This document shows positions 1-6,095 of a stretch of DNA of 10,384 nucleotides, piece after piece (position 1 is the first letter of the stretch; each line of letters opens with the position of its first letter). Where the stretch lies: NCBI GenBank assembly GCA_001873515.1, contig MNZH01000086.1, positions 1-10,384 on the forward strand, in the 5' to 3' direction. This DNA comes from Parcubacteria group bacterium CG2_30_45_37 (GTDB lineage Bacteria; Patescibacteriota; Patescibacteriia; Patescibacteriales; GWC2-42-12). The notes below the pieces were generated by a model. The model did not search any database. It was given only the letters and a program-made list of their open reading frames with translations, and was not told where the DNA came from. Both the position numbers and the translations under genes were made by a program.

Positions 1-1338
1 GCTTAAGTTTTTAATTTTTATAAGCTTCATTTTTTTGCTGTCGTAGTCGCTTTGCGGCATGATGGCTTTTTGAAAGCCAAGGCGTTCGGCTTCGTTTAAC
101 CTTTGCTCCAGCCGGCTAACCTGCCTAACTTCTCCGCCTAAACCCACTTCTCCCAGAACGATAATTTTATTGCCTATAACTTGATTTAAAAGCGAGGAAG
201 CGATGGCGAGCGAAACCGCCAAATCAAGGGCCGGGTCGCTAAGGCTTAGGCCGCCCACTACGTTTAAAATCACGTCCTGGTTGGTTAAATTCAAATTGGC
301 GCGCTTGGTCAAAACCGCGATTAAAACCGAGAGGCGATTTAAGTCAAAACCCGAGGCTTTCCTTTGCGGATAGCCGAACACGGTTTTAGTGACTAAAGCC
401 TGCACTTCAATTAAAAAAGCGCGCGTACCTTCAATAATACAGCTGATTACCGAGCCGGTAAGATTCTGGCTCGGCTCAACAAAGATGAGCGACGGGTTAG
501 CCACTTCCTTAAAGCCGGTTCCGGTCATTTCAAAAATGCCGATTTCATTAACCGAGCCGAAGCGATTTTTAGTGGCGCGTAAAATGCGATAATCGTGGTT
601 AGTTTCAGTCTCCAAATAAAGCACAGTATCAACAATGTGCTCAAGCGACTTGGGTCCGGCCAAAGCGCCGTCTTTAGTGATGTGGCCGATTAAAATAATG
701 GCGATATTATTGGCTTTGGCGGTCTCTAAAAAACTCACGGCCGAGCCGCGAATCTGGTTAAGGCCGCCGGCTTCGCCCGCGATAGACGAAGAATAAATGG
801 TTTGGATGGAATCAACGATGACTAAATTAGGCTTCAATTGACTTAGGCAAGCGTTGATTTTTTCCGCGTTGGTTTGGCTTAAAAATTTTATTTTTTCCGC
901 GTTGATTTTAAGCCGAACAAGTCTGGCCTTAATTTGCGCGGCGGATTCTTCACCGCTCGTGTAAAGCACCTGGCCGGTTTGACCGATCCGTTCGGCGATT
1001 TGCGCCACCAAAGTTGATTTGCCGATGCCGGGTTCGCCGCCCAATAAAACCAAAGAGCCGGGCATCAGTCCGCCGCCCAAAACCCGGTCTAGTTCCTCTA
1101 TCTTGGTGGCTATCCGGCCGGCTTCCGCCTGGCCGCTTAATTTTTCCAAATCAACCACTTCGGCCGGCCCGCCGGCGCGGGCAAGGCTGACCGCGGCCAT
1201 TTTATCCGCCTGCTTTAAGTCAACCGTCTGCATCTGCAAAGTGCCCCAGCCGCCGCACTCTAAACAACGCCCGCTCCATTTAGGGGATTGGGCGTCGCAA
1301 GCCGAACAAACATAGATGGTGGAGATTTTATTCGGCAT
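1..1338 (-). CDS. radA: DNA repair protein RadA (Sms), 3' end cut by window edge
   Basis: RadA is a RecA-like ATPase that helps process recombination intermediates and promotes branch migration. My translation of the minus strand from the ATG at 1338 gives 446 uninterrupted codons to the edge. The family is usually about 450-460 residues, so only the last few codons and the stop are missing. Visible are an N-terminal C4 zinc finger (C11, C14, C25, C28), Walker A GEPGIGKST (residues 101-109), Walker B LVIVD ending at D176, the RadA-specific KNRFG motif (257-261), and a C-terminal Lon-protease-like domain from about 270 onward. The start lies 6 bases after the stop of the upstream propeller gene, implying cotranscription. 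The bases before the ATG are AT-rich with no Shine-Dalgarno motif. Family identity is essentially certain; cotranscription is inferred. Confidence 0.97.
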   Translation of the reverse strand, partial: MPNKISTIYVCSACDAQSPKWSGRCLECGGWGTLQMQTVDLKQADKMAAVSLARAGGPAEVVDLEKLSGQAEAGRIATKIEELDRVLGGGLMPGSLVLLGGEPGIGKSTLVAQIAERIGQTGQVLYTSGEESAAQIKARLVRLKINAEKIKFLSQTNAEKINACLSQLKPNLVIVDSIQTIYSSSIAGEAGGLNQIRGSAVSFLETAKANNIAIILIGHITKDGALAGPKSLEHIVDTVLYLETETNHDYRILRATKNRFGSVNEIGIFEMTGTGFKEVANPSLIFVEPSQNLTGSVISCIIEGTRAFLIEVQALVTKTVFGYPQRKASGFDLNRLSVLIAVLTKRANLNLTNQDVILNVVGGLSLSDPALDLAVSLAIASSLLNQVIGNKIIVLGEVGLGGEVRQVSRLEQRLNEAERLGFQKAIMPQSDYDSKKMKLIKIKNLS

Positions 1339-1344
1339 TAAAAT

Positions 1345-2592
1345 TTATTTAAGCTTGATTTTATTTATCGTTCCCGTATTGGCGTCCGTGAAATATAAAT
1401 AATACCCGTTAGACGAGATGATTAAATTGGTCATGGTGGCGTCGCCAGTTGGCGTGGCCACTAATCTTTTCAAGCCGGTTTGCGTGTCAATTTGGTAGAG
1501 ATTATCTTTGGTGTTCTTGACCAAGGCTGGAAATAGGCCGGCCCCTTCTTCTAAACTCTCTGGTACGGCGCAATATAGGCTGGTATTAGAAGCGAAAACG
1601 CATTTGTCCGCCCAGGTTTGCACGTTCAATTTTATTCGTCCGGCGCCGATATTTTCACCCTGGGCGTTAGTAATCCAGAGTTCCGGCTTTAAGTCGCTTC
1701 CGCTTGAGTAGACGCTGTAGAGCAAGCGGTCTCCGGCCGGCGCCCACTTCGGCTCAAAGCCGCGACCGTTAATGGTTAAGGCTTTAAAATTTTCATTATT
1801 CAGCCCCACGAAGAAAACCGACTGCTGGTCAAAATTAATGCCTTCGGTGTGCATGGCCACGGTCTGGTTGTTGGGCGACCAGGAAGGATAAACCGTTGCC
1901 TCGTTATCGCCTAAGGCCGCGATTCTTTGGGTATCGGTTCCCTGGTCGTTAGTAGTGGCCAGCCAGCGGTTGTCCGTATCTTCGGCCAGGCTTTTAAAAA
2001 CAATTTTAGAGCCGGTGGGCGAAAAGTCAAAATCCTGCCAATGCTTGGGCAGGCTCACTTGTTTTTTGGTTTTAAAATCGTAAATGATTTTCGCCTGGTC
2101 CGGATATTCTAAAATGGCTTTATTTTTGTCCGGCGACCAAGTGATTTTTTGCACTTCATGAAAGACCGTGTCGGATAGCAAAGTCGCCTGCCCGTCTTTA
2201 GTCAGGCGGTAAAATTTGCCGTCTGGCTGATTGTAATATTGCAGGTCGCTGCCATTGGACGCCAGCACCGCGCCCAGACTGGGAGCTTGATTCAAGGCCG
2301 CGGTTTGCGTCAGGCCGCCTCGGGCAACCTCGCTGGCGGCCGGCAGGCCGGTCGGCCGCTCGGCTTCGCTCGGCAAACCGCTAACCGGCTCCCCGGTAGG
2401 TGAAATCTGCCCGGTGCCGGTGCCGGCGATGGGCAAGCCGCCCGCGGTCGTGGTGCTGGTCGCGGCCGGGCCTGGGCCGGTCGGCAGGCTTGGCTTAAAA
2501 AACAAAAGATAAAGCAAATAGCCCAAAACAAAAACTAGCAGCAAAAAGCCTAAAACGACAAGAATTTTTTTGTATTTTGCCAGCCAACCCAT
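1345..2592 (-). CDS. Membrane-anchored TolB/PD40-like beta-propeller protein, function unknown
   Basis: This 415-residue protein has a short basic N-terminus and one hydrophobic segment (about residues 10-32). A low-complexity linker rich in Pro, Gly, Thr, Ser and Ala follows (about 33-105), then a globular domain to the C-terminus. That domain carries spaced motifs of the TolB/PD40 beta-propeller type: WSPD (152), FSPTG (190), WSPN (238), WAPAG (283), WADK (327) and SSNG (393). This suggests about six blades. With no cleavage motif after the hydrophobic segment, it probably stays anchored with the propeller outside the membrane. C331 and C341 could form a disulfide there. It is first in a two-gene unit with radA, behind a strong divergent promoter, but nothing ties it functionally to DNA repair. 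It may instead be an envelope or pilus accessory protein. The fold is moderately secure; the role is unknown. Confidence 0.8.
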   Translation of the reverse strand: MGWLAKYKKILVVLGFLLLVFVLGYLLYLLFFKPSLPTGPGPAATSTTTAGGLPIAGTGTGQISPTGEPVSGLPSEAERPTGLPAASEVARGGLTQTAALNQAPSLGAVLASNGSDLQYYNQPDGKFYRLTKDGQATLLSDTVFHEVQKITWSPDKNKAILEYPDQAKIIYDFKTKKQVSLPKHWQDFDFSPTGSKIVFKSLAEDTDNRWLATTNDQGTDTQRIAALGDNEATVYPSWSPNNQTVAMHTEGINFDQQSVFFVGLNNENFKALTINGRGFEPKWAPAGDRLLYSVYSSGSDLKPELWITNAQGENIGAGRIKLNVQTWADKCVFASNTSLYCAVPESLEEGAGLFPALVKNTKDNLYQIDTQTGLKRLVATPTGDATMTNLIISSNGYYLYFTDANTGTINKIKLK

Positions 2593-2608
2593 GAAATTTT
2601 ATTAAAAA

Positions 2609-2638
2609 TTGAGTTATACCGGAAATTTATGGTATAAT
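2609..2638 (+). promoter_or_regulatory. Candidate upstream promoter P1 of the pil operon
   Basis: TTGAGT (2609-2614, four of six -35 bases) is followed after 18 bases by TATAAT (2633-2638). The -10 is preceded by TGG, making an extended -10 (TGnTATAAT). The predicted start is near 2645, giving a leader of roughly 110 bases to the pilM ATG. It lies within the region transcribed from the opposing promoter, so the two transcripts would overlap. Confidence 0.6.
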
Positions 2639-2670
2639 AATAAAGCGAAACAACCAGACCGAGCTTTATT
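2639..2670. repeat. 8-bp inverted repeat beside promoter P1, possible operator or leader hairpin
   Basis: AATAAAGC (2639-2646) and GCTTTATT (2663-2670) form a perfect inverted repeat with a 16-base spacer. It begins directly after the P1 -10 box and covers the predicted P1 start. As DNA it could be an operator. In the minus-strand transcript it lies wholly within the leader and could form a hairpin. Both roles are inference. Confidence 0.4.
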
Positions 2671-2672
2671 CT

Positions 2673-2701
2673 TTGGCGCTTTTATTATATAATTATATAA
2701 T
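2673..2701 (+). promoter_or_regulatory. Candidate proximal promoter P2 of the pil operon
   Basis: TTGGCG (2673-2678, four of six -35 bases) is separated by 17 bases from TATAAT (2696-2701). The start would be near 2708, about 46 bases before the pilM ATG at 2754. Its -10 overlaps the -10 of the minus-strand promoter by two bases, so RNA polymerase could probably not occupy both at once. It is weaker than P1 because it lacks the extended -10, and the region is AT-rich enough for chance matches. Confidence 0.42.
2685..2700. repeat. 16-bp perfect palindrome at the divergent -10 region
   Basis: TTATATAATTATATAA is fully self-complementary. It contains the minus-strand -10 (2692-2697) and most of the P2 -10 (2696-2701). 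AT-rich palindromes can arise by chance in such a region, but its place at the junction of two opposed promoters suggests a shared melting site or a regulator-binding site. Confidence 0.55.
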
Positions 2702-2721
2702 ATAGTAGCTTAAGGTGTCAA
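2692..2721 (-). promoter_or_regulatory. Sigma70-type promoter for the propeller gene and radA
   Basis: Read on the minus strand, a perfect TTGACA -35 (plus positions 2716-2721) is followed after 18 bases by a perfect TATAAT -10 (2692-2697). Transcription would start near 2685, leaving a leader of about 90 bases before the ATG at 2592. This is the best consensus promoter in the window. Its -35 covers the alternative GTG start of pilM at 2715, which argues against that start. It is predicted from sequence only. Confidence 0.7.
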
Positions 2722-2753
2722 AGTCACTATTATTTTTGATTTCTTCTTATTTT

Positions 2754-3788
2754 ATGAGTTTATTTTTTGCCAGCGAAAGTTACTTGGGAATTGATATCGG
2801 CAGCTCCAGTATAAAAATAGTTGAGATTAAGAAAGAAGGCGGCAAGGTTAAGCTGTTAACTTATGGGTTTAGCGAAAACCTTGACGATTTGGACCAAGCC
2901 GACCCGAAAAAAATCGCGGCCATTATTAATAAAATCTGCCGAGAGGCCAATACCGGGAGCCGCCAGGCGGTTTCGGCCTTGCCGACTTTTTCCGTCTTTT
3001 CTTCCATCATAAACTTGTCCGGCGTCAATAAAAAAGATTTGGCCTCGGCCATTAACTGGGAAGCGAAGAAAGTCATCCCCTTGCCGCTTGAGGAAATGAT
3101 TTTGGATTGGAAAAAAATTGATCGCCCGGGCCAGGCCGACCCCAAAGGCGACATTAAAATTTTATTGACCGGGGCGCCGCGGACTTTAGTAAAAAAATAC
3201 ATTGAAATTTTTAAAAGCGCCCAGATAAATCTGTTAAGCCTGGAAACCGAAACTTTCGCTCTGATTAGGTCGCTTTTGGGCAGCGACAAAGCAACCGTGA
3301 TGATTGTGGAAATCGGCGCCAAAACCACCAGCTTTAATATTATTGACCAAAACATTCCGATTTTGAATCGGAGTATTGATATCGGCGGCTGGACTATCAC
3401 CAAGGCTTTGAGCAATAATTTAAGTATTGGCTTGGAGCGGGCCGAGCAGTTTAAATACGACCTGGGCATCAGTTCGTTTGAGTCGGCGGACAATTCCATC
3501 CCCAAAACCATTGCCGAAAGCGTAGCGCCGATCGTTAATGAAATTAAATACGCCCTGAACTTGTATCAAGATAAAGGCAATAAAAAGGTGGACAAGATCA
3601 TTTTAAGCGGCGGCTCGGCCCTATTGGTTAATTTTACCAACTACTTGTCAAAAATTTTAGACATTAACGTGGTGGCCGGCAATCCTTGGGCAAAAATTTC
3701 TTATCCGCTTGATTTGGAGCCGCTCCTGGAAGAAATCGCGCCCCGGCTGGCCATTGCCATCGGCTTAGCCCTAAGGGAAATGGAGTAG
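2754..3788 (+). CDS. pilM: Type IV pilus assembly protein PilM (actin-like ATPase)
   Basis: PilM is a cytoplasmic FtsA/actin-fold protein that binds the N-terminal tail of PilN and links the alignment complex to the motor side of the pilus machine. From the ATG at 2754 it is 344 residues, normal for the family. It shows the phosphate-1 motif GIDIGSSS (12-19), a phosphate-2 region around VEIGAKTTS (185-193) and the adenosine motif SGGS (285-288). An in-frame GTG at 2715 would add 13 residues, but it lies on the predicted -35 of the divergent promoter and would leave almost no leader from P2. The ATG also places GIDIG at the usual distance from the N-terminus. No Shine-Dalgarno motif is seen. 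It is first in the operon, and its TAG stop is 16 bases before pilN. Confidence 0.93.
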   Translation: MSLFFASESYLGIDIGSSSIKIVEIKKEGGKVKLLTYGFSENLDDLDQADPKKIAAIINKICREANTGSRQAVSALPTFSVFSSIINLSGVNKKDLASAINWEAKKVIPLPLEEMILDWKKIDRPGQADPKGDIKILLTGAPRTLVKKYIEIFKSAQINLLSLETETFALIRSLLGSDKATVMIVEIGAKTTSFNIIDQNIPILNRSIDIGGWTITKALSNNLSIGLERAEQFKYDLGISSFESADNSIPKTIAESVAPIVNEIKYALNLYQDKGNKKVDKIILSGGSALLVNFTNYLSKILDINVVAGNPWAKISYPLDLEPLLEEIAPRLAIAIGLALREME

Positions 3789-3804
3789 TAATATTATTTA
3801 TTTT

Positions 3805-5004
3805 ATGCCAGGGATAGACTTTTTGAAAAAAAGCCATAATGACGATGACGAACCTAAGCTTGAAGCCAAGCACGGCGACCGGCCGGATTTGGCCTGGTCA
3901 AAACCAGAGGCGGACGTCAAAGACACGAAGAGCACCCCCTTTTCTTTTTTGCCGTTTTTAAAAAAGAAGCCGGCGGTCAAAGCCAAAGCGCCGTTTGACA
4001 AAAAGAAGATTCAACAATCCCGCCAAGAAATTTTGCAATTAATTAAAGGCCAGGAAAACTCCGGGCGAAGTTCCCAGCCGCCAACCGCCGGTCGGGCCGC
4101 GTCCGCAACGCTTCGCCCTGGCCGCCTCGCTCTGCTTGGCTGGCGGGCCGGCCGAGGATTTTTAGTCCGCTTAAAAGAAAAGTTGATTAAGCGGACAAGC
4201 CTGCTTTCGCTAAAGCTACGGCGGCCGAGCCATAAAGAAGTTTTAATTGATTACCAGAAAGTTTTTGCCGAGGAGAAAAACAAAAGGAATCTGGCCGCCC
4301 TGACGGTCAGGCCGGAAATTAAGGCGGTTAGCCTGGCGCCCGAGCCGACCGAACAAGCAAAACCGGAAATAAAGCCGGCGGCAAAGATAAGCCAGCCGGC
4401 CAAAGTGGCGCCGGCGGAGACGGCAAGCGAGCCCGCGCCGCTGGTTTTAGAAACTAATTTAATCAAAGGAGAAATTGTTTCTTACTTTGAATGGCAGAAA
4501 AAAATTCTTACCTTAGTCGGCGCTTTTTTTATTCCGATTTTTTTAGTTGGTGTAATTTATCTCGGCTTAATGTTTTACCAAAAGGAAAGCCAGGCTAAAA
4601 ATCTGGCGCTGGTCAAAAAATTTAACGAATTAACGGACGAGATTAAGCGGGAAGAAACCGGCGCTGAGCAGATTTTTAGCTTTCAAGATGAGTTGGAAAT
4701 AACTTCAGAGGTGTTCGGCCAGCATATTTATTGGACTAATTTTTTCAAATTTTTGGAGGACAACACCATCAAGGATGTTTATTTTACCGGTTTTGCCGGC
4801 GATACCGGCGGCCGCTATTCCCTGAACGCCCTGGCCAATAATTACGGCAATATTGCCGAACAAGTTAACGCCTTCAGAAACAATAAAAAGGTGACGGCGG
4901 TTGAAGCCGCCGCTGGCGAATTGGTGTCCGGCGACCGGGCTAACGCGACCAAAGTTAAATTTACTTTGAATTTCTCGATTTCAAAGAGCATTTTTACCGA
5001 GTAA
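3805..5004 (+). CDS. pilN: PilN-like inner-membrane alignment protein with unusually long cytoplasmic tail
   Basis: At 399 residues this is about twice the usual PilN length of 180-200. The first 230 or so residues are charged and rich in Lys, Ala and Pro, probably disordered and cytoplasmic. A single membrane helix spans about 234-257. The outer part continues with a short coiled region and a PilN-type alpha/beta domain. The PilM-binding motif of the family (INLLP-like) appears only in degenerate form as TNLIK at 217-221, shortly before the helix. Position between pilM and pilO supports the assignment. The tail contains an abrupt GC-rich stretch (4061-4160) and a hairpin, so part of the extra length may come from inserted repeat DNA. 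The stop is 4 bases before pilO. The role follows from topology and context rather than strong sequence identity. Confidence 0.85.
   Translation: MPGIDFLKKSHNDDDEPKLEAKHGDRPDLAWSKPEADVKDTKSTPFSFLPFLKKKPAVKAKAPFDKKKIQQSRQEILQLIKGQENSGRSSQPPTAGRAASATLRPGRLALLGWRAGRGFLVRLKEKLIKRTSLLSLKLRRPSHKEVLIDYQKVFAEEKNKRNLAALTVRPEIKAVSLAPEPTEQAKPEIKPAAKISQPAKVAPAETASEPAPLVLETNLIKGEIVSYFEWQKKILTLVGAFFIPIFLVGVIYLGLMFYQKESQAKNLALVKKFNELTDEIKREETGAEQIFSFQDELEITSEVFGQHIYWTNFFKFLEDNTIKDVYFTGFAGDTGGRYSLNALANNYGNIAEQVNAFRNNKKVTAVEAAAGELVSGDRANATKVKFTLNFSISKSIFTE
4061..4160 (+). repeat. GC-rich palindromic, REP-like insert within the pilN tail
   Basis: By hand count these 100 bases are 76% G+C, against 41% in the next 100. 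The stretch holds the inverted pair GGGCGAAG (4063-4070) and CTTCGCCC (4111-4118), and CCAGCCGCCAACCG (4074-4087), which recurs exactly in pilO at 5047-5060. It encodes an atypical Arg/Ala/Gly/Leu-rich segment in an otherwise Lys/Glu-rich tail while keeping the frame. Origin as a dispersed repeat is inferred. Confidence 0.55.
4165..4196 (+). repeat. 10-bp inverted repeat (hairpin) inside pilN
   Basis: GTCCGCTTAA (4165-4174) and TTAAGCGGAC (4187-4196) are perfectly complementary around a 12-base loop. It lies directly after the GC-rich insert and may be part of the same element. There is no following U-run, so it is not a terminator. Confidence 0.6.
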
Positions 5005-5008
5005 AAAT

Positions 5009-5716
5009 ATGGAGACGAAAGATAAGCCGCTTAACCAACCCTTCCGCCAGCCGCCAACCGGCGGAGCGGACGGCGAAAAAGAAAATCAAGGCGACGATTT
5101 ATTGAAAGTCAAAATTAATGGTTTTTTAATCAGTTATTTTGGCTATTTGGTTTGGGGTTTGGCGATTATTATTTTTGCCGTCGGCCTGTTGCTGTTCGTT
5201 TATCCCAATTATAGACAGCTTGGCCAAGCCAATCGGGCGGCCAAGGAAAACCTGCTGGCGGAAAATGATAAAAAGGCGGATTATTTAAATTCCGTCACCA
5301 ACTTAAAAAAATCCTTTCAATTAGTTAAAGCTGAAGAAGTTAGAAAAATCGTTACCATGTTGCCGAGCGGCAGCGACGCCAGCGGCATTATCTCGGAAAT
5401 TGAGCTGATTGCTTTAAGAAACGGCGCGATTTTAAGGTCCGTGAAAGTTAACGCGGAAGCGGACCGAGGCGCGGTCAGGCAAAGAGCCGAGACAGAAGAG
5501 AAAACCGAACCGCCGGCGGGAATTTTTGAGAAACCGCCGGCGGGTGTTGGCCGGCTAAAGGTAGAAGTCAGTTTTGGTTCGATCAATTATCCGGTTTTAA
5601 AAAATATCATCAAGATGTTTGAAAATAATTTAAGATTGTTTGATATATCAAAAATAGATTACGACGCGACTGATAACAAGGCGACCTTAATTATTTATAG
5701 TTATTATCTCCAATAA
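5009..5716 (+). CDS. pilO: PilO-like inner-membrane alignment protein
   Basis: PilO pairs with PilN through coiled coils and ferredoxin-like domains to form the extracytoplasmic alignment ring. This 235-residue protein is about the usual size. It has a charged cytoplasmic N-terminus (1-40), one membrane helix (about 45-65), a predicted coiled coil (about 70-110) and a C-terminal alpha/beta domain. The N-terminal segment reading QPPTGG (14-19) comes from a palindromic repeat also found in pilN. A PPAG-containing segment is duplicated between about residues 168 and 178, from a tandem GC palindrome. It starts 4 bases after pilN and stops 1 base before the next gene, so translation is probably coupled. 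Assignment rests on topology, size and operon position. Confidence 0.88.
   Translation: METKDKPLNQPFRQPPTGGADGEKENQGDDLLKVKINGFLISYFGYLVWGLAIIIFAVGLLLFVYPNYRQLGQANRAAKENLLAENDKKADYLNSVTNLKKSFQLVKAEEVRKIVTMLPSGSDASGIISEIELIALRNGAILRSVKVNAEADRGAVRQRAETEEKTEPPAGIFEKPPAGVGRLKVEVSFGSINYPVLKNIIKMFENNLRLFDISKIDYDATDNKATLIIYSYYLQ
5043..5065 (+). repeat. GC palindrome near the pilO start, shared in part with pilN
   Basis: CCGCC (5051-5055) pairs with GGCGG (5060-5064) around a 4-base loop. Alternatively TCCGCC (5043-5048) pairs with GGCGGA (5060-5065). The 14 bases 5047-5060 are identical to 4074-4087 in pilN and are read in the same frame, giving QPPT in both proteins. It begins 34 bases downstream of the pilO ATG, so a hairpin could affect early elongation. 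Confidence 0.5.
5508..5544 (+). repeat. Tandem 13-bp GC-palindromic repeat in pilO
   Basis: AACCGCCGGCGGG occurs at 5508-5520 and again at 5532-5544, a 24-base period equal to eight codons. Each copy contains the palindrome CCGCCGGCGG. The product gains two PPAG segments in what looks like a loop of the extracytoplasmic domain. Short palindromes of this kind resemble REP cores, but origin is inferred. Confidence 0.6.
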
Positions 5717-5717
5717 T

Positions 5718-6080
5718 ATGCTGGCGTTAAAAAAGATGGCGAGCAAAAAATTAGCGATTTACGCGGCGATTATAGTTTTAATGTTGGCCGGAACCGGCTA
5801 TTTGTTGTATTTAAATAATCGCTTAGCCGCCAGAAAACCGTTGGTGGTTGACGGCGCCGACCAATTTAAAGATTATCTGCCGGCCGAAACGTTGGCGACT
5901 TCAACCAAAATTGAGGCGAAGAAAACCGGGCCGTCGGCCCAGGCCAAGGAGTTACGGGGCGGCGGCGGACTGGATTTGACGATTTTCAGCGACGAAAAAT
6001 TCAAGGCGTTGATGGACAACGCTTTAATTCCTAAAACCGCGCCCAGCCTGGGCAAGCGGGATCCGTTTAAACCTAACTAA
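5718..6080 (+). CDS. Small single-pass PilP/MshK-like pilus protein with C-terminal RDPF motif
   Basis: This 120-residue protein has a basic N-terminus, a membrane helix (about 12-31), a polar and probably flexible middle, and an extreme C-terminus ending in GKRDPFKPN. A terminal RDPF-type motif in a small pilus-operon protein after pilO recalls PilP and MshK. In diderms PilP connects PilN/PilO to the secretin PilQ, but no secretin is seen here, so it may have another partner. There is no lipobox, unlike classical PilP. An internal ATG at 5736 would remove six residues and leave the helix intact. The start is 1 base after the pilO stop. The gene itself is well supported by packing; the family link is tentative. 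Confidence 0.75.
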   Translation: MLALKKMASKKLAIYAAIIVLMLAGTGYLLYLNNRLAARKPLVVDGADQFKDYLPAETLATSTKIEAKKTGPSAQAKELRGGGGLDLTIFSDEKFKALMDNALIPKTAPSLGKRDPFKPN

Positions 6081-6095
6081 TAATTAGACTTGTTT

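Noticed and set aside
1019..1315. 98-codon open frame on the plus strand
   Set aside because: It is antisense to the radA zinc finger and P-loop region, which are clearly coding on the other strand.
2715..2753. GTG start giving a 13-residue N-terminal extension of PilM
   Set aside because: The GTG overlaps the perfect -35 of the divergent promoter and sits about 7 bases from the predicted P2 start; the ATG at 2754 fits the family length.
2861..3511. 216-codon open frame on the minus strand
   Set aside because: It lies wholly within pilM, whose actin-fold motifs are clear, and its translation shows no recognisable domain.
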